A stretch of DNA of 64,000 nt from Leptospiraceae bacterium (GCA_022402465.1 JAKRSH010000044.1:1-64000); one strand, 5' to 3'. Counted from the stretch's first letter, positions 1-10,208 are shown. A program made the numbers and translations. Notes: generated from the letters alone by a model not told the origin.

Positions 1-15
1 TGGCTAATATAAGAG

Positions 16-288
16 ATGTTAGTTCCATTTTGCGAAAGAATTTATACAGTATCTAAATATTGGGAACTAGGTAGATACATACATGAGGAAGATAGAGAAA
101 GGTTTTTAAATTCAGTCGAAAAAGCCGTGTTAGAAAAATCTAAATGGGAATTCGAAGGAAGAATTCATTCAATGTCCGGAGAAGCAAATTGGTTTTTAGG
201 AAAATCGATACCCTCAACCCTTGGAGATGAATTGGTATTTAACGGCATTATGATAAAGATCTCAAAAGAAGATAGTCTCCAAAATTAA
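16..288 (+). pseudogene. PAS-domain fragment at the left edge
   Basis: The 90-residue reading frame matches the C-terminal half of a PAS_3-type sensor domain: IHEEDRERF resembles the usual HPEDR turn, and WEFEGRI and VFNGIMIKI resemble the later strands. A stop codon (bases 10-12) sits just before the first ATG, and no ribosome binding site precedes it. Another forward frame is open for bases 3-53 and then stops. The gene is therefore either a remnant with a frameshift or a broken end of a larger sensor protein that lies mostly outside the window. It ends immediately before a bidirectional terminator. The PAS assignment is fairly safe; whether any product is made is not. Confidence 0.4.
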
Positions 289-316
289 AAAGGATCTGAT
301 AAACAGATCCTTTTTT
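287..316. terminator. Bidirectional intrinsic terminator
   Basis: A perfect 12-bp stem (AAAAAGGATCTG paired with its complement) with loop ATAAA is flanked by T runs on both strands. It closes the rightward PAS fragment and the long leftward ribosomal-protein block that ends with rplQ. Confidence 0.9.
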
Positions 317-343
317 GAAAACAAACGCTTTTAAAAGAGATAT

Positions 344-892
344 TTACTTAGCTGCTTTCTTAGCCTTTGGTTTACTTGCTGCTTTCTTTTCAGCTTTTAC
401 TTTTGGCTCTTTAGGTGCTTTGGGAGTTTTAGCAGGTTTTCCTTCTTTCGAAGCAGATTTACCGACATTTCTCTTAGCAATAGCCGCTTCCTTCAACTCA
501 ACTTGTTCTTTTTTATCAACCAATTCGAGCAAAGCCATATCAGAGTTATCAGATGGTCGATTAACTAATTTTAAAATTCGAGTATAACCACCCTTTCTTT
601 CTTGGTATCGAACTGCTAAATCTTCAAAAAGTTTATCAACAACCATACTGTTTGTGATAGTTTTCATAACTTCTCTGCGGTTGTGAAGTTTAGATTCTGG
701 TTTAGCATCAGGAGCAAGATTCTTTTTAGCACGAGTAATCAATTTTTCAGCGAAGGTTCTAGCTACCTTTAACTTTGCCGAAGTAGATTCGATTCTCTCA
801 TGCATAAATAAACTTGTCACCATGTTATTTAACATAGCATTTCTATGCTTATTGCTTCTATTCAGTGATTTAACTTTATTTCTTTTATTCAT
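344..892 (-). CDS. rplQ: 50S ribosomal protein L17
   Basis: Large-subunit protein L17, last gene of the alpha cluster. The core (about residues 1-118) starts [17 protein letters not shown] and includes the typical TRAKKN and YTRILKL segments. After this the protein continues for about 65 residues of Lys, Ala and Pro, giving 182 residues against about 127 in E. coli. The tail is presumably disordered and may contact rRNA; that is inference. The start codon lies one base after the rpoA stop, so translation is likely coupled. The gene is followed by the terminator near base 300. Confidence 0.97.
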   Translation of the reverse strand: MNKRNKVKSLNRSNKHRNAMLNNMVTSLFMHERIESTSAKLKVARTFAEKLITRAKKNLAPDAKPESKLHNRREVMKTITNSMVVDKLFEDLAVRYQERKGGYTRILKLVNRPSDNSDMALLELVDKKEQVELKEAAIAKRNVGKSASKEGKPAKTPKAPKEPKVKAEKKAASKPKAKKAAK

Positions 893-893
893 T

Positions 894-1871
894 TTAGAAA
901 TCTCTCATTCCAAAACCCAATCCAATAGTGGATAGTTTTGCTTTCATTTCATCAAGTGATTGGTCACTATAATGTTTGGATTTAGTCATCTCTTCTTCGG
1001 TTCGTTTTACCAACTCCCCTACGAAATCAATCTCCAAGCTTCTTAGAACATTTAAAGATCTTACAGACAATTCCAATTCTTCAACGTGTTTAGATAAAGA
1101 GGCTTTAAGTTTCTCATCGGCTTCATCAAGTTCATCGACTTCTTCTTCTACTTCTTCTTCAAAGTTAATGAATACAGTTAAATGTTCTTTGAGAATTTTA
1201 GCGGCTTGGGCAAGTGCGTCCTCTGGAGAAATAGATCCATCTGTCCAAATTTCCATAGTAAGCTTCTCAAAATCGGAACGTTGTCCAATTCGTGCTTCAC
1301 TAACATCAAAGACAACTCTCTTAACTGGAGAAAATATAGAGTCCAAAGGAATCGTTCCAAGAACTTCTATATCTTTTTTCTTATCTTCAGCAGGAATAAA
1401 ACCTTTGCCTCTTTGAATCTCTAAGTCAATCACTAGATTTGCATCCTCATTACAGGTTGCAATATGAAGATCTGGATTCATGACCTCTATGGAAGAGTCG
1501 ACTGCAAGATCACCAGCTTTGAAGTAGCCACCACCATTCATTTCAAAATGAATGACTTTACTAGCATCCTTATCTTCTGGCTCATACTTGATTCTTACTT
1601 GTTTAAGATTCAATATAATTCGAGTAACATCCTCAACAACTCCCTCTATGTAAGAGAATTCATGATTCACGCCTTCGATTCTTATGGCAGAAATGGCAGC
1701 ACCTTCTATAGAAGACATTAATGTTCTTCTTAAAGAGTTGCCTAAAGTAGTTCCAAAACCTCTTTCAAAAGGTTCAGCTACAAATTTCCCATAATTCGGG
1801 TTGTTTACTTCTGTTACGAAGTCGATTTTTTTTGGTCTTTTGAAACCTTTTAGTAAATTTTTGGGAGACAA
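894..1871 (-). CDS. rpoA: DNA-directed RNA polymerase subunit alpha
   Basis: Alpha subunit of RNA polymerase. The N-terminal assembly and dimerisation domain covers about residues 15-235, with the family motif [16 protein letters not shown] very acidic linker ([18 protein letters not shown]) follows. The C-terminal domain that binds UP elements and activators covers about 265-322, with LSVRSLNVL containing the counterparts of E. coli Arg265 and Asn268. Length (325) is normal. It lies between rpsD and rplQ, as in most bacteria. Confidence 0.98.
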   Translation of the reverse strand: MSPKNLLKGFKRPKKIDFVTEVNNPNYGKFVAEPFERGFGTTLGNSLRRTLMSSIEGAAISAIRIEGVNHEFSYIEGVVEDVTRIILNLKQVRIKYEPEDKDASKVIHFEMNGGGYFKAGDLAVDSSIEVMNPDLHIATCNEDANLVIDLEIQRGKGFIPAEDKKKDIEVLGTIPLDSIFSPVKRVVFDVSEARIGQRSDFEKLTMEIWTDGSISPEDALAQAAKILKEHLTVFINFEEEVEEEVDELDEADEKLKASLSKHVEELELSVRSLNVLRSLEIDFVGELVKRTEEEMTKSKHYSDQSLDEMKAKLSTIGLGFGMRDF

Positions 1872-1898
1872 TGTCTTTTCCTTACTTCCTAAATTTGG

Positions 1899-2531
1899 TT
1901 ATTTAGAATACAATTCCACAATAACTTGTTCTTTCACTGGGATCTCAATATCCTCTCTAGCTGGCATTCCGATAACTTCTCCCGAAAATGTGGAGAAATC
2001 AACTTTCAACCAAGCAGGTGCACGATTCAATGATTGAGCCAATTTGATATTTTCTTCAAGAAACAATGAGCTCTTGAATTTATCACGGATTTCAATTTTG
2101 TCACCAATGCTAACTCGGTAAGAAGGAATATCCACTCTTGTACCATTGACTAAAATATGTCTATGAGCAATAAAATTTCTAGCTTGTCTACGAGTAACCG
2201 CATAACCCATTCTATAGACTACTGAATCCAATCTTCTTTCAAGGAATTGGAGTAAGGTCTCACCAGTAATGCCAGGAACTCGGTTTGCCTCTTCGAAGTA
2301 TCTACGGAATTGTTTTTCTAGAACTCCATAAACACGTTTCACTTTTTGTTTCTCACGTAACTGAGAACCATATTCAGAGATTTTTCCCTTTCTTTTAGGA
2401 GGTAGACCAGGAGGATATTTCCTCTTCTCAAAACTAGATTTCTCTTTATTGAAATTATGACTGGATTTGAGTAGGAGGTTAACTCCCTCTCTTCTACTTA
2501 ATTTAACTACTGGTCCGCGATATCTTGCCAT
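1899..2531 (-). CDS. rpsD: 30S ribosomal protein S4
   Basis: Primary 16S rRNA-binding protein. An N-terminal S4 region is followed by the S4 RNA-binding domain (about residues 95-160), visible as RRLDSVVYRMG and RQARNFIAHRHILVNG. The N-terminus (MARYRGPVVKLSRREG) lacks the four zinc-binding cysteines found in some S4 proteins, so it is the zinc-free form. In many bacteria S4 represses the alpha operon; no pseudoknot target was resolved here. Confidence 0.97.
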   Translation of the reverse strand: MARYRGPVVKLSRREGVNLLLKSSHNFNKEKSSFEKRKYPPGLPPKRKGKISEYGSQLREKQKVKRVYGVLEKQFRRYFEEANRVPGITGETLLQFLERRLDSVVYRMGYAVTRRQARNFIAHRHILVNGTRVDIPSYRVSIGDKIEIRDKFKSSLFLEENIKLAQSLNRAPAWLKVDFSTFSGEVIGMPAREDIEIPVKEQVIVELYSK

Positions 2532-2540
2532 ACTGCTTCC

Positions 2541-2948
2541 TTAAACTCTTCTTCTCTTTCTCGGTCTACATCCGTTGTGCGGAAGTGGGGTTACATCTTT
2601 AATAAATTTCACATTCAAACCTTTTGCAGACAGGGACCGAATTGCAGACTCACGACCAATTCCAGGACCTGAAACCAATACATCGATTTCCGCAAGACCA
2701 GCTATTTCAATAGCCTTGTCCGCAGCAGTCGAAGCTGCAATTTGCGCAGCATAAGGAGTTGATTTTTTAGATCCACGAAAACCCATCATACCGGAAGATG
2801 CCCAAGATAAAACATTTCCAGCCATGTCAGTTACAGAAACTATAGTATTATTGAAAGAAGCTTGGATATAAACCTTCCCTTTGGGAACATTTTTCTTTTC
2901 TTTTTTCTTTTGTTTCTTTTCTTTTTTATTTTTACTATCTTTTTCCAT
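2541..2948 (-). CDS. rpsK: 30S ribosomal protein S11
   Basis: Small-subunit platform protein. The core begins near residue 25 ([18 protein letters not shown]) and ends with the conserved [13 protein letters not shown]-like tail. Residues 1-22 are almost entirely Lys and Glu ([12 protein letters not shown]), a longer basic leader than usual. The start is supported by position, with the rpsM stop only 16 bases upstream. Confidence 0.97.
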   Translation of the reverse strand: MEKDSKNKKEKKQKKKEKKNVPKGKVYIQASFNNTIVSVTDMAGNVLSWASSGMMGFRGSKKSTPYAAQIAASTAADKAIEIAGLAEIDVLVSGPGIGRESAIRSLSAKGLNVKFIKDVTPLPHNGCRPRKRRRV

Positions 2949-2964
2949 TATTCATCAGTTCCTA

Positions 2965-3342
2965 TTACTTGGTTGCCTTTTTCTTGTTAGCAACAGTTTT
3001 CTTGCCGCCTTTACGCGTTCTAGCGTTAGTTTTGGTTTTTTGACCACGAACAGGAAGACCTTTTCTGTGTCTCAAACCTCTATAACAACCGATATCCATT
3101 AATCTTTTAATATTAAGATTGATTTCTCCGCGAAGATCTCCTTCTACTCGAAAGCTTTCTTCAATCACTTTACGAATTGCAGCTTCTTGGTCGTCAGAAA
3201 GATCTTTTACTCGGATTTTCTCGTCGATTCCAGCCTGTGCTAGTATTTTTTTCGAAGAAGAAGGACCTATTCCATAAACATAGGTTAGACCTACAATAAT
3301 TCTTTTGTCTTTGGGTAAATCTACCCCTGATATCCTAGCCAT
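2965..3342 (-). CDS. rpsM: 30S ribosomal protein S13
   Basis: Head protein of the small subunit that contacts the P-site tRNA. It has the helix-two-turn-helix region ([13 protein letters not shown]), the conserved [15 protein letters not shown] stretch, and a Lys-rich C-terminal tail. Length (125) is normal. It follows rpmJ by three bases, at the junction of the spc and alpha gene groups. Confidence 0.97.
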   Translation of the reverse strand: MARISGVDLPKDKRIIVGLTYVYGIGPSSSKKILAQAGIDEKIRVKDLSDDQEAAIRKVIEESFRVEGDLRGEINLNIKRLMDIGCYRGLRHRKGLPVRGQKTKTNARTRKGGKKTVANKKKATK

Positions 3343-3345
3343 ATT

Positions 3346-3459
3346 CTAACGTTGCCTCTGTTTATGCTTTGGGTTAGTACAAATTACACGAATAACGCCT
3401 TTTCTGCGAATCACCTTGCAATCGGAACAAATTTTCTTTACTGAACTTCTTACTTTCAT
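3346..3459 (-). CDS. rpmJ: 50S ribosomal protein L36
   Basis: A 37-residue large-subunit protein starting [19 protein letters not shown] and ending NPKHKQRQR. The zinc ligands Cys11, Cys14, Cys27 and His32 are present, so this is the zinc-binding paralogue type. It lies between infA and rpsM, its usual place in the spc operon. Confidence 0.96.
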   Translation of the reverse strand: MKVRSSVKKICSDCKVIRRKGVIRVICTNPKHKQRQR

Positions 3460-3468
3460 TTTAATCCC

Positions 3469-3687
3469 TTATTTTTTCCTGTAAGTAATACGGCCTTTTG
3501 TTAAATCATAAGGAGAAAGTTCTACAGTAACCTTATCTCCTGGAAGAATCCGAATGTAATGCATTCTCATCTTGCCAGAGATATGAGCGAGAACCTTATG
3601 CCCATTTTCTAATTCTACCTTAAACATAGCATTGGGAAGCGGCTCTAAAACGATTCCATCGATTACAATAGCTTCTTCTTTTGCCAA
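3469..3687 (-). CDS. infA: Translation initiation factor IF-1
   Basis: A 72-residue OB-fold protein that occupies the ribosomal A site during initiation. It starts [19 protein letters not shown] and includes [19 protein letters not shown] and the terminal KGRITYRKK. It sits between adk and rpmJ, three bases after adk. Confidence 0.98.
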   Translation of the reverse strand: MAKEEAIVIDGIVLEPLPNAMFKVELENGHKVLAHISGKMRMHYIRILPGDKVTVELSPYDLTKGRITYRKK

Positions 3688-3690
3688 AAT

Positions 3691-4254
3691 TTACCCCAGT
3701 GCCCTCTGTATTTCATTTGTAATTTCTTCCATAGATCCTACTCCGTTGATTTCTCGAAGTATTCCTGCTTTCCTATAGAAATCTATAAGTGGCAGTGTCT
3801 TTGAATTATAAGTCTGAAGACGATTCTTAATCGTTTCTTCGTTGTCATCAGCTCGCCCTTCTTTCTCTGCTCTACTCAGAAGTCTCTGAACTAGCTCATC
3901 ATCCGGAACTGCAAGGTTAATGACTGCATCCAAATCCATCTTTGTTTCTTTAAGGATTTTAGATAATGCATCTGCTTGTTCTACTGTTCTTGGAAATCCA
4001 TCCAATATAAAGCCATTTCCACAGTCTTTTTGAGCAAGCCGGTCTTTGATAATACCTATTACTACAACATCTGGAACGAGGTCTCCCGCGTCCATAAATT
4101 TTTTAGCTTCTAAGCCCATACTCGTAGAATTTTTCACAGCTTCTCTCAAAATTTCACCAGTTGATATTTGAGGAATGGAAAAACGGTTTTTAAAAATTTC
4201 CGCCTGAGTACCTTTACCAGCACCTGGTGGCCCCATAAAAATAAGTCGATTCAT
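3691..4254 (-). CDS. adk: Adenylate kinase (short form)
   Basis: Converts ATP and AMP to two ADP in the cytoplasm. The P-loop is GPPGAGKGT (residues 8-16), the AMP-binding stretch is STGEILREA, and [14 protein letters not shown] is the conserved NMP-core segment. At 187 residues it is the short type: the LID is a brief loop (around [11 protein letters not shown]) and lacks the zinc-binding cysteines of long Gram-positive enzymes. It lies directly after secY, as in most spc operons. Confidence 0.97.
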   Translation of the reverse strand: MNRLIFMGPPGAGKGTQAEIFKNRFSIPQISTGEILREAVKNSTSMGLEAKKFMDAGDLVPDVVVIGIIKDRLAQKDCGNGFILDGFPRTVEQADALSKILKETKMDLDAVINLAVPDDELVQRLLSRAEKEGRADDNEETIKNRLQTYNSKTLPLIDFYRKAGILREINGVGSMEEITNEIQRALG

Positions 4255-4259
4255 AAGCC

Positions 4260-5636
4260 CTACCTACCTTTGATCCTGGATTTTTTCATAAATCCTTCGT
4301 AGTTTCTCATTAGTAGCTGAGCTTCGATTTGCTTTAAAGTTTCTAAAGCTACTCCTACCATAATCAATAGAGAAGTTCCTCCGAAAGTATACACAAGAGC
4401 TCCGCCCCCAGTATTGTTTCCAAGATTCAAGAACTTTATGATAAGATAGGGCGCAAGAGCAAGTCCAGCTAAAAATATAGCTCCAGGAAGAGTAATTCGG
4501 TTCAATACTTTTTCTATATACTCTTTGGTTGGGGTTCCTTGGCGAATTCCAGGAATAGATCCACCAAATTTCTTCAAATTATCAGAAAGTTCTTGGGGAT
4601 TGAATTGAATCGCAGTATAGAAATATGCAAAGAATACGATTAGAGCGGTGTAAATTAAATAATAAAAACCAGCGCGATACCAGATTTGTGAAAATGGGTT
4701 AAAAAAATCCATTACAACTGCCCAACCATTCCAACTTTGGAAGTTTGAGGAAAAATACTGAATAATTGTCTGGGGAAAAAGTATCAAGGATGAAGCAAAG
4801 ATAATGGGCATAACATTAGCACCATTCACTTTGAAAGGAATAGATTGGCTTTTTGCTTGAACCATTCTTCTTCCTACCATTTGCTTCCCATACTGCAAGG
4901 GTACTTTCCTTACACCTTGGGTGAGTATCACTGTAAGAGAAATAAGAACTACGAAGATAAGTAGTAGTATAAGAATCGATAATGCATCCGAAGTATCCGT
5001 AGTGAACATAGAAATCATAGCTTCTGGCATTCTTCCAATGATTCCTGCAAAGATAAGAAGGGAAATACCATTTCCAATCCCTCTTTCTGTGATTTGTTCA
5101 CCCATCCATATTAATAGAATAGTTCCCGTTGTTATCGATAAAAGTCCTAGAAAAAAGAAAAAAGGCTCCACAGATGGATTGATAAGTCCAGGATATTTAG
5201 CAGGAGCTAATTCAGTGCCCGTGGACCAAGATTTTGCAAGATGAAGGACGGCAAGTGACTGAACTGCACAAAGAATAATGGTTCCGTATTTGGTATACTG
5301 TTGTATCTTCTTTCTTCCCTCATCCCCCTCTTTCTGAAGCTTTTGTAGGGATGGAATTAAGACCATAACCAACTGCATAATGATAGAGGAAGAAATATAA
5401 GGCATGATTCCAAGTGCAAAAATGGAAAACTTTAAAAGGGCTCCACCAGCAAAAAGATCGACCATATTTAAGAAACCTTCTCCTGGATCTGAAGTAATTC
5501 CAGAAACAATTAAGGAATTGATACCAGGAATAGTAACATGAGTACCCATACGAAAGAGTAGAAGCATGAATAGGGTAAATAAAATTTTCCCTCTAAGTTC
5601 AGGAATCTTGAAAATATTCGCAATAGTACTCAACAA
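4260..5636 (-). CDS. secY: Protein translocase subunit SecY
   Basis: Channel subunit of the SecYEG translocon. About ten hydrophobic helices are visible across 458 residues, with family motifs [17 protein letters not shown] (helix 2), [13 protein letters not shown] and GQKQMVGRR-type loop [10 protein letters not shown]. The plug region follows IPGINS near residue 38. The partner SecE is encoded about 24 kb upstream in the same gene block. Confidence 0.98.
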   Translation of the reverse strand: MLSTIANIFKIPELRGKILFTLFMLLLFRMGTHVTIPGINSLIVSGITSDPGEGFLNMVDLFAGGALLKFSIFALGIMPYISSSIIMQLVMVLIPSLQKLQKEGDEGRKKIQQYTKYGTIILCAVQSLAVLHLAKSWSTGTELAPAKYPGLINPSVEPFFFFLGLLSITTGTILLIWMGEQITERGIGNGISLLIFAGIIGRMPEAMISMFTTDTSDALSILILLLIFVVLISLTVILTQGVRKVPLQYGKQMVGRRMVQAKSQSIPFKVNGANVMPIIFASSLILFPQTIIQYFSSNFQSWNGWAVVMDFFNPFSQIWYRAGFYYLIYTALIVFFAYFYTAIQFNPQELSDNLKKFGGSIPGIRQGTPTKEYIEKVLNRITLPGAIFLAGLALAPYLIIKFLNLGNNTGGGALVYTFGGTSLLIMVGVALETLKQIEAQLLMRNYEGFMKKSRIKGR

Positions 5637-5648
5637 TGGAACTTACCT

Positions 5649-6188
5649 TTAATCCTTATTCGTTTTAGCTTGGGTTCTGATTGTTACAGTTCCGCCCGCT
5701 TTTTCAATTTTTGTTTTTGCAGTTTCAGAAAACGCATCAGCAGTAATTTGAATTGAAACAGTGATTTCACCATCACCTAGTATTTTGATCAAAAGATTTT
5801 CATCTTGAATTACATTCTTTTGCTTCAAAATTTCTGGTGTGATTGCACCACTAATTCCTAGTTTGCTGAGTAAACCTATATTAACAGATTGATACAATTT
5901 GTGGTTTTTACTAGTAAATCCACGCTTAGGAAGTCTTCTGTGAAGTGGCATTTGACCACCCTCAAAACCTCTTCTCATGGATGAAGCTCTAGCTTTCTGA
6001 CCTTTTTGACCTCTTGCAGAAGTCTTACCAATTCCAGAACCAGGACCTTGTCCTACTCTTTTCTTAGAAGTCTTAGCTCCTTTTGGAAGTGGTACGGTGT
6101 TTTTATTGCCTAGAGATGTTGATTTCTTAACTCTGGAAGAGCCAAATGCTTTGGATGGAGCTATTCTCTGGGATTTTGATTCAGTCAT
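5649..6188 (-). CDS. rplO: 50S ribosomal protein L15
   Basis: Late-assembling large-subunit protein. The core includes RVGQGPGSGIGKTSARGQKG and the R-rich segment FEGGQMPLHRRLPKRGF. The N-terminus has about 25 extra residues (MTESKSQRIAPSKAF onward) before the usual start of homology, giving 179 residues against about 144 in E. coli. An internal start cannot be excluded, but the ATG overlaps naturally with the end of rpmD (one base between them). Confidence 0.96.
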   Translation of the reverse strand: MTESKSQRIAPSKAFGSSRVKKSTSLGNKNTVPLPKGAKTSKKRVGQGPGSGIGKTSARGQKGQKARASSMRRGFEGGQMPLHRRLPKRGFTSKNHKLYQSVNIGLLSKLGISGAITPEILKQKNVIQDENLLIKILGDGEITVSIQITADAFSETAKTKIEKAGGTVTIRTQAKTNKD

Positions 6189-6189
6189 T

Positions 6190-6372
6190 TTATTTTACCT
6201 TTTCTACCGTTACCAAATGAGTAACAGATCTAAGCATACCTTTGATCTGAGCAGTCAATTGGTGTTTTCTTTGAGCACCCTTTTTCTTAAGACCTAGAGC
6301 AATCAAAGTTTTTCTGTGAGCTGGAATAGATCCGATAGAGCTTTTCGATTGAGTTACTAATACTTCTTCCAT
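6190..6372 (-). CDS. rpmD: 50S ribosomal protein L30
   Basis: A 60-residue protein with the L30 fold: VTQSKSSIGSIPAHRKTLIALGL then the C-terminal RSVTHLVTVEKV strand. It sits between rpsE and rplO, two bases from rpsE, as expected for the spc operon. Confidence 0.96.
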   Translation of the reverse strand: MEEVLVTQSKSSIGSIPAHRKTLIALGLKKKGAQRKHQLTAQIKGMLRSVTHLVTVEKVK

Positions 6373-6374
6373 AA

Positions 6375-6878
6375 TTAATCCCTACCAAATAATTTCTTAA
6401 AAGAAATCCCTCTTCTCTTAAGAGCTGAGGATGGAGTTTGCAATTGCGTGAGTGCATCCAAGGTAGCTTTAACGATATTCATTGCATTGCCAGAACCATA
6501 AGTCTTGGAAAGCATATCTTGAACACCAATTCGCTCTACAACAGATCGAACATGAGCACCTGCTATGATTCCAGTTCCCGCAGAAGCTGGCTTCAAAAGC
6601 ACTCTAGCCGATTTAAATTGTCCTATAACTTCGTGAGGAATAGTATGCCCTATGAAATCTATGCTTTGAAGGTTTTTCTTAGCACTTTCAATTGACTTAC
6701 GAATTGCATCGGGAACTTCATTTGCTTTACCAAATCCAATTCCTACTTTTCCTTTACCATCACCAACAACAGATAAGGCATTGAAAGAAAATCTTCTTCC
6801 ACCTTTTACTACTTTGGCAACTCTATCGATTTTTACAACTTTCTCTGTAAATTCTTTTTGTTCTTCTTCAACTATCAT
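6375..6878 (-). CDS. rpsE: 30S ribosomal protein S5
   Basis: Small-subunit protein S5, which affects decoding accuracy. The double-stranded RNA-binding part carries [19 protein letters not shown] and [17 protein letters not shown], and the C-terminal domain carries [17 protein letters not shown]. The frame stays open 19 codons further upstream, but that stretch lies inside rplR. The ATG at 6878 is preceded by GGAG within the rplR stop region and gives the normal S5 start (167 residues). The loop where spectinomycin resistance mutations occur looks like the sensitive form. Confidence 0.96.
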   Translation of the reverse strand: MIVEEEQKEFTEKVVKIDRVAKVVKGGRRFSFNALSVVGDGKGKVGIGFGKANEVPDAIRKSIESAKKNLQSIDFIGHTIPHEVIGQFKSARVLLKPASAGTGIIAGAHVRSVVERIGVQDMLSKTYGSGNAMNIVKATLDALTQLQTPSSALKRRGISFKKLFGRD

Positions 6879-6879
6879 A

Positions 6880-7248
6880 TTAGAACTCCAAACCGCCTTC
6901 TCTAGCAGAATCTGCAAATGCAGATATAGCACCATGATAGAGCATTCCTGATCTATCCAACATTACAACTTTAACTCCAGCCTTAGAAGCACGTTCAGCA
7001 ATTACTTTGCCAAGTGCGGTCGCAGCACTTTTACTTTTTTTGCTATTTTCATGACTAGGAAAGGATTTCTCTAGGGTTGTAGCATATGCTAAGGTAACAC
7101 CCTTAGAATCATCAATGATTTGTGCTGAAAGGTATTTGTTTGATTTATTAAAAACCAATCTAGGTCGAGTTCCGTTTTTCTTTAGGGTAAAACGAACTCT
7201 ATCAGCTCTTCTTTTTTTATTAATATTCTTCTTAGTTTTGTTGATCAT
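6880..7248 (-). CDS. rplR: 50S ribosomal protein L18
   Basis: 5S rRNA-binding protein. A basic N-terminal tail ([19 protein letters not shown]) is followed by the core [20 protein letters not shown] and the end segment GRALYHGRV-type, here [18 protein letters not shown]. Length 122 is normal. It lies three bases after rplF and overlaps the rpsE ribosome binding region. Confidence 0.97.
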   Translation of the reverse strand: MINKTKKNINKKRRADRVRFTLKKNGTRPRLVFNKSNKYLSAQIIDDSKGVTLAYATTLEKSFPSHENSKKSKSAATALGKVIAERASKAGVKVVMLDRSGMLYHGAISAFADSAREGGLEF

Positions 7249-7251
7249 GGC

Positions 7252-7791
7252 TTATTTTTTACCTGTCTTTCCAGCCTTTCGCTTGATAACTTCATCAGAA
7301 TAACGAATTCCCTTTCCTTTGTAAGGTTCAGGTGGACGTTTTGATCGAATATCAGCCGCCACTTGGCCAACTAATTGTCGATTGATACCAGAAATTTTAA
7401 TCTTTAACTGGTCAGCAACTTCGATCTTAATTCCTTCGGGGGTTGGAAAAACTACTTCATGAGAGTAACCAAGACTCATAACTAAATCTTTTCCTCTCAC
7501 TTGTGCTCTATAACCTACCCCAGTAATCTCAAGATTCCTAGTCCAACCTTCTGTCACACCTTTCACTGAATTGTTAAAAAGTGCTCGAACCAAACCGTGG
7601 AGTGCGATTACTTTTTTCGCTTCATTAGATCTTACAAAAGTGACAGTGTCATTTTCATGATTCAAAGAAATTCCTTCAAATATTGGAGTAGAAATTTCCC
7701 CGAGAGGACCTTTTACTAAAATAGAATTTCCATTATTTTTTACTTCTACTTTTGGTGGAAGTTTTACGATTGCTTTTCCTACTCTGGACAT
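7252..7791 (-). CDS. rplF: 50S ribosomal protein L6
   Basis: Large-subunit protein near the factor-binding stalk. The two repeated L6 domains are seen: the first starts [17 protein letters not shown], the second contains [11 protein letters not shown] and the conserved [21 protein letters not shown] near the end. Length 179 is normal. Confidence 0.98.
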   Translation of the reverse strand: MSRVGKAIVKLPPKVEVKNNGNSILVKGPLGEISTPIFEGISLNHENDTVTFVRSNEAKKVIALHGLVRALFNNSVKGVTEGWTRNLEITGVGYRAQVRGKDLVMSLGYSHEVVFPTPEGIKIEVADQLKIKISGINRQLVGQVAADIRSKRPPEPYKGKGIRYSDEVIKRKAGKTGKK

Positions 7792-7810
7792 GATTAGTTC
7801 TTCTGTATGG

Positions 7811-8209
7811 TTAGAATACCTTACAGATTACTTCCCCTCCAATTTTGAGTTGTTTTGCTTTCTTTCCTGTCATTACACCTTGTGATGTGGAAATAATTAG
7901 GGTTCCTAAGTTATTTCGGAAAGGGCGAATTTCAGAAGATTGAATATAGATTCTTCTTCCTGGTTTAGATACTTTTTCAATTATTTTAATCACAGGTTTT
8001 TTCTCTGAATCATATTTCAATTTTACCTGAAAATCATCAAAACTTCCTGTTTTTACTGTATTGATTTCTGCAATGTAACCTTCATCTTTCAAAAGTTCTA
8101 AAATATTTTTCTTAATTTTAGAACCTGGAATTACGCAGGATTCGTGTTTAGCACGTTGTGCGTTTCTGATTCTTGTTAGCATATCTGCGATTGGATCTGA
8201 TAGACTCAT
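7811..8209 (-). CDS. rpsH: 30S ribosomal protein S8
   Basis: Binds the central domain of 16S rRNA, and in E. coli S8 also represses the spc operon. It starts [18 protein letters not shown] and ends with [19 protein letters not shown], the conserved C-terminal RNA-binding segment. Length 132 is normal. Confidence 0.98.
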   Translation of the reverse strand: MSLSDPIADMLTRIRNAQRAKHESCVIPGSKIKKNILELLKDEGYIAEINTVKTGSFDDFQVKLKYDSEKKPVIKIIEKVSKPGRRIYIQSSEIRPFRNNLGTLIISTSQGVMTGKKAKQLKIGGEVICKVF

Positions 8210-8228
8210 AATAACCTCTTAATTTTGT

Positions 8229-8414
8229 TTACCAGGAAGCTTTCACTACGCCAGGTATTTGACCTTTACTTGCTAAATCACGAAAGCAAATTCTACACAT
8301 ATCAAATCTTCTAATATAACCTCGAACACGACCGCAAAGTGGGCATCTAGTATATTCTCTTACTTGAAATTTCTTCTTCTTTGCATGTCTTTCAATCATT
8401 GATTTTTTAGCCAT
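8229..8414 (-). CDS. rpsZ: 30S ribosomal protein S14, zinc type
   Basis: A 61-residue S14 of the short zinc-binding class. Two CxxC pairs (CPLCG and CRICF) flank [11 protein letters not shown], and the end [11 protein letters not shown] is typical. The long zinc-free form was not seen in this window. It lies between rplE and rpsH. Confidence 0.97.
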   Translation of the reverse strand: MAKKSMIERHAKKKKFQVREYTRCPLCGRVRGYIRRFDMCRICFRDLASKGQIPGVVKASW

Positions 8415-8426
8415 GTTCTTCTCCTA

Positions 8427-8978
8427 TTAGTTCTTGTTCTTGTATGGCATTCCAAACCCACTGAATAGGTCGAAAGCCTCTGCATCCACTTCCGTTGAAG
8501 TGACAAAAGTGATATTAATTCCATAAATGTTATTAATCTTATCAAACTGAATTTCTGGAAAAATAATCTGCTCTTTGATTGAGATATTGTAATTTCCACG
8601 TCCATCAAAACCTTTTGGATTTACACCCTTAAAGTCTCGAACCCGAGGAAGAGCTACATTGATAAATCGATCTAGAAACTCATACATGTAGTTGCCACGT
8701 AATGTAACTTTACAACCTAGCACCATGCCTTCTCTAACTTTGAAACCAGCGATAGATTTCTTTGCAATAGTCTTAACTGCTTTTTGGCCAGTAATTAAAC
8801 CTAATTCATCTAAAGCAGCTTCCATCATTTTAGGATTTGCATGAGCCTCGCCCATACCAACATTCAATACGATTTTTTCTAATTTAGGAACTCTCATTAC
8901 GGATTTGTGTCCGAATTTTTTCTGGAGTTCAGGACGAATATTTTTTAAATATTTCTCTTTTAAACGAGGAACTTGCAT
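8427..8978 (-). CDS. rplE: 50S ribosomal protein L5
   Basis: 5S rRNA-binding protein contacting the P-site tRNA. Characteristic segments are [35 protein letters not shown] and [15 protein letters not shown] at the end. Length 183 is normal. It lies three bases after rplX. Confidence 0.98.
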   Translation of the reverse strand: MQVPRLKEKYLKNIRPELQKKFGHKSVMRVPKLEKIVLNVGMGEAHANPKMMEAALDELGLITGQKAVKTIAKKSIAGFKVREGMVLGCKVTLRGNYMYEFLDRFINVALPRVRDFKGVNPKGFDGRGNYNISIKEQIIFPEIQFDKINNIYGINITFVTSTEVDAEAFDLFSGFGMPYKNKN

Positions 8979-8981
8979 GGA

Positions 8982-9338
8982 TTAAATCTCCTTTCCTTCC
9001 GGTCTAGAAATCCTGATCTTATTGCCTTTAGATTCACCTATTCCTAATCTAACGCCCGTTTTTTTCTTTGAATCAAAGAACATAACATTAGATATATGGA
9101 TAGCAAATTCTATTTCAATCTGACCACCTTGAGGATTTTCTTGGGTTGGGCGAACAAATCTTCTTTTTTTGTTCACACCTTCCACGAAGACACGATCTCT
9201 TTTCTTATCAATTGCTAGGATTTTCCCTTTTTTGCCTTTGTCTTTACCGGCAATTACAAGGACTTCATCATCCTTTTGTAATTTAACTTTCTTAAATTTA
9301 GTATAGTCTGATCCTCTATACGTTAACTTTGCGGGCAT
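8982..9338 (-). CDS. rplX: 50S ribosomal protein L24
   Basis: Early assembly protein with a KOW motif ([20 protein letters not shown], about residues 22-41) followed by [21 protein letters not shown]. Length 118 is somewhat longer than the 104 of E. coli because of an N-terminal leader ([17 protein letters not shown]). Its start overlaps the last base of rplN. Confidence 0.97.
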   Translation of the reverse strand: MPAKLTYRGSDYTKFKKVKLQKDDEVLVIAGKDKGKKGKILAIDKKRDRVFVEGVNKKRRFVRPTQENPQGGQIEIEFAIHISNVMFFDSKKKTGVRLGIGESKGNKIRISRPEGKEI

Positions 9339-9730
9339 TATAATACCTCCGGAGCTAAGGAAACGATCTTCATGTATTTTTTATCACGAAGCTCTCTCGC
9401 TACTGGTCCAAAAATACGAGTACCTTTAGGATTTCCCTTATCGTCGATGATAGCTACAGCATTATCATCAAAACGAATATAAGTTCCATCAGGTCTTCTA
9501 ATTTCTTTTTTTGTTCTTACAACTACTGCTCTTTGAACAGCCTTACCATGAACTTTTTTACCTTGGCCATCTCTAAGACCGTAACCAGGTTGTGAAGATT
9601 TCACAGCTACTATAATTTCGTCGCCAATGGTAGCGTATCTTTTTTTAGAACCGCCAAGCACTTTGATACACATAACCTTCTTGATACCAGAGTTGTCAGC
9701 TACTTGTAAAATTGTTTCTTGCTGGATCAT
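9338..9730 (-). CDS. rplN: 50S ribosomal protein L14
   Basis: Large-subunit protein forming an intersubunit bridge. It starts [15 protein letters not shown] and ends [24 protein letters not shown]. It is 130 residues rather than the usual 122: the extra residues fall in the hairpin after [19 protein letters not shown], where most L14 proteins have a shorter loop. The start overlaps the rpsQ stop by four bases (ATGA), suggesting coupled translation. Confidence 0.97.
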   Translation of the reverse strand: MIQQETILQVADNSGIKKVMCIKVLGGSKKRYATIGDEIIVAVKSSQPGYGLRDGQGKKVHGKAVQRAVVVRTKKEIRRPDGTYIRFDDNAVAIIDDKGNPKGTRIFGPVARELRDKKYMKIVSLAPEVL

Positions 9731-9996
9731 ATTAGTTTAGCCTTCTCAAGAATCTTTACCAATTTATGGTGCTTTTGGCTGGATAATGGTCTGGTTTCAA
9801 CTGCTAGGATGATATCACCCACATTGCATTGATTTTTCTCATCATGGATTTTAATCCTAGATGTATTCGTAGTAATCTTTTTGAATAAAGGATGCATTTT
9901 CTTTGTGATTGCTTCAATAACAACAGTTTTATCCATTGCATTAGAAACAACCTTCCCTGTTACTGTAAGAGATTTTCTTTGTTCTGCGTGTTCCAT
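9727..9996 (-). CDS. rpsQ: 30S ribosomal protein S17
   Basis: OB-fold primary rRNA-binding protein. [18 protein letters not shown] is the conserved N-terminal strand pair, followed by [14 protein letters not shown] and [16 protein letters not shown]. Length 89 is normal. It overlaps rplN by four bases and lies five bases after rpmC. Confidence 0.97.
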   Translation of the reverse strand: MEHAEQRKSLTVTGKVVSNAMDKTVVIEAITKKMHPLFKKITTNTSRIKIHDEKNQCNVGDIILAVETRPLSSQKHHKLVKILEKAKLI

Positions 9997-10001
9997 TCGA
10001 T

Positions 10002-10208
10002 TTACCTGCCAGCGCCTTTAGCTAACTCACGCTCTCTTTGGATTGTAAGTATTCTGGCTATTTTTCTTTTTGTATCTCTAATTTTCTTTGGGTTCTCTAA
10101 ATTCTTTTCGACAGCAAATTTAAATCTTTGACCTCGAATTTCTTCTCTTGCTTCATCCAACTGAGAGTTTAAATCCTTATCGGATAATTCGTGTAGTTTA
10201 TTTTTCAC
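10002..10208 (-). CDS. rpmC: 50S ribosomal protein L29
   Basis: A 68-residue two-helix protein at the peptide exit. It starts with [19 protein letters not shown] and includes the family segment [26 protein letters not shown]. It overlaps the rplP stop by four bases. Confidence 0.97.
   Translation of the reverse strand: MKNKLHELSDKDLNSQLDEAREEIRGQRFKFAVEKNLENPKKIRDTKRKIARILTIQRERELAKGAGR

Noticed and set aside
976-1416. Ser-rich forward open frame opposite rpoA
   Set aside because: Antisense shadow of rpoA; the Ser run comes from the acidic linker codons of the real gene.
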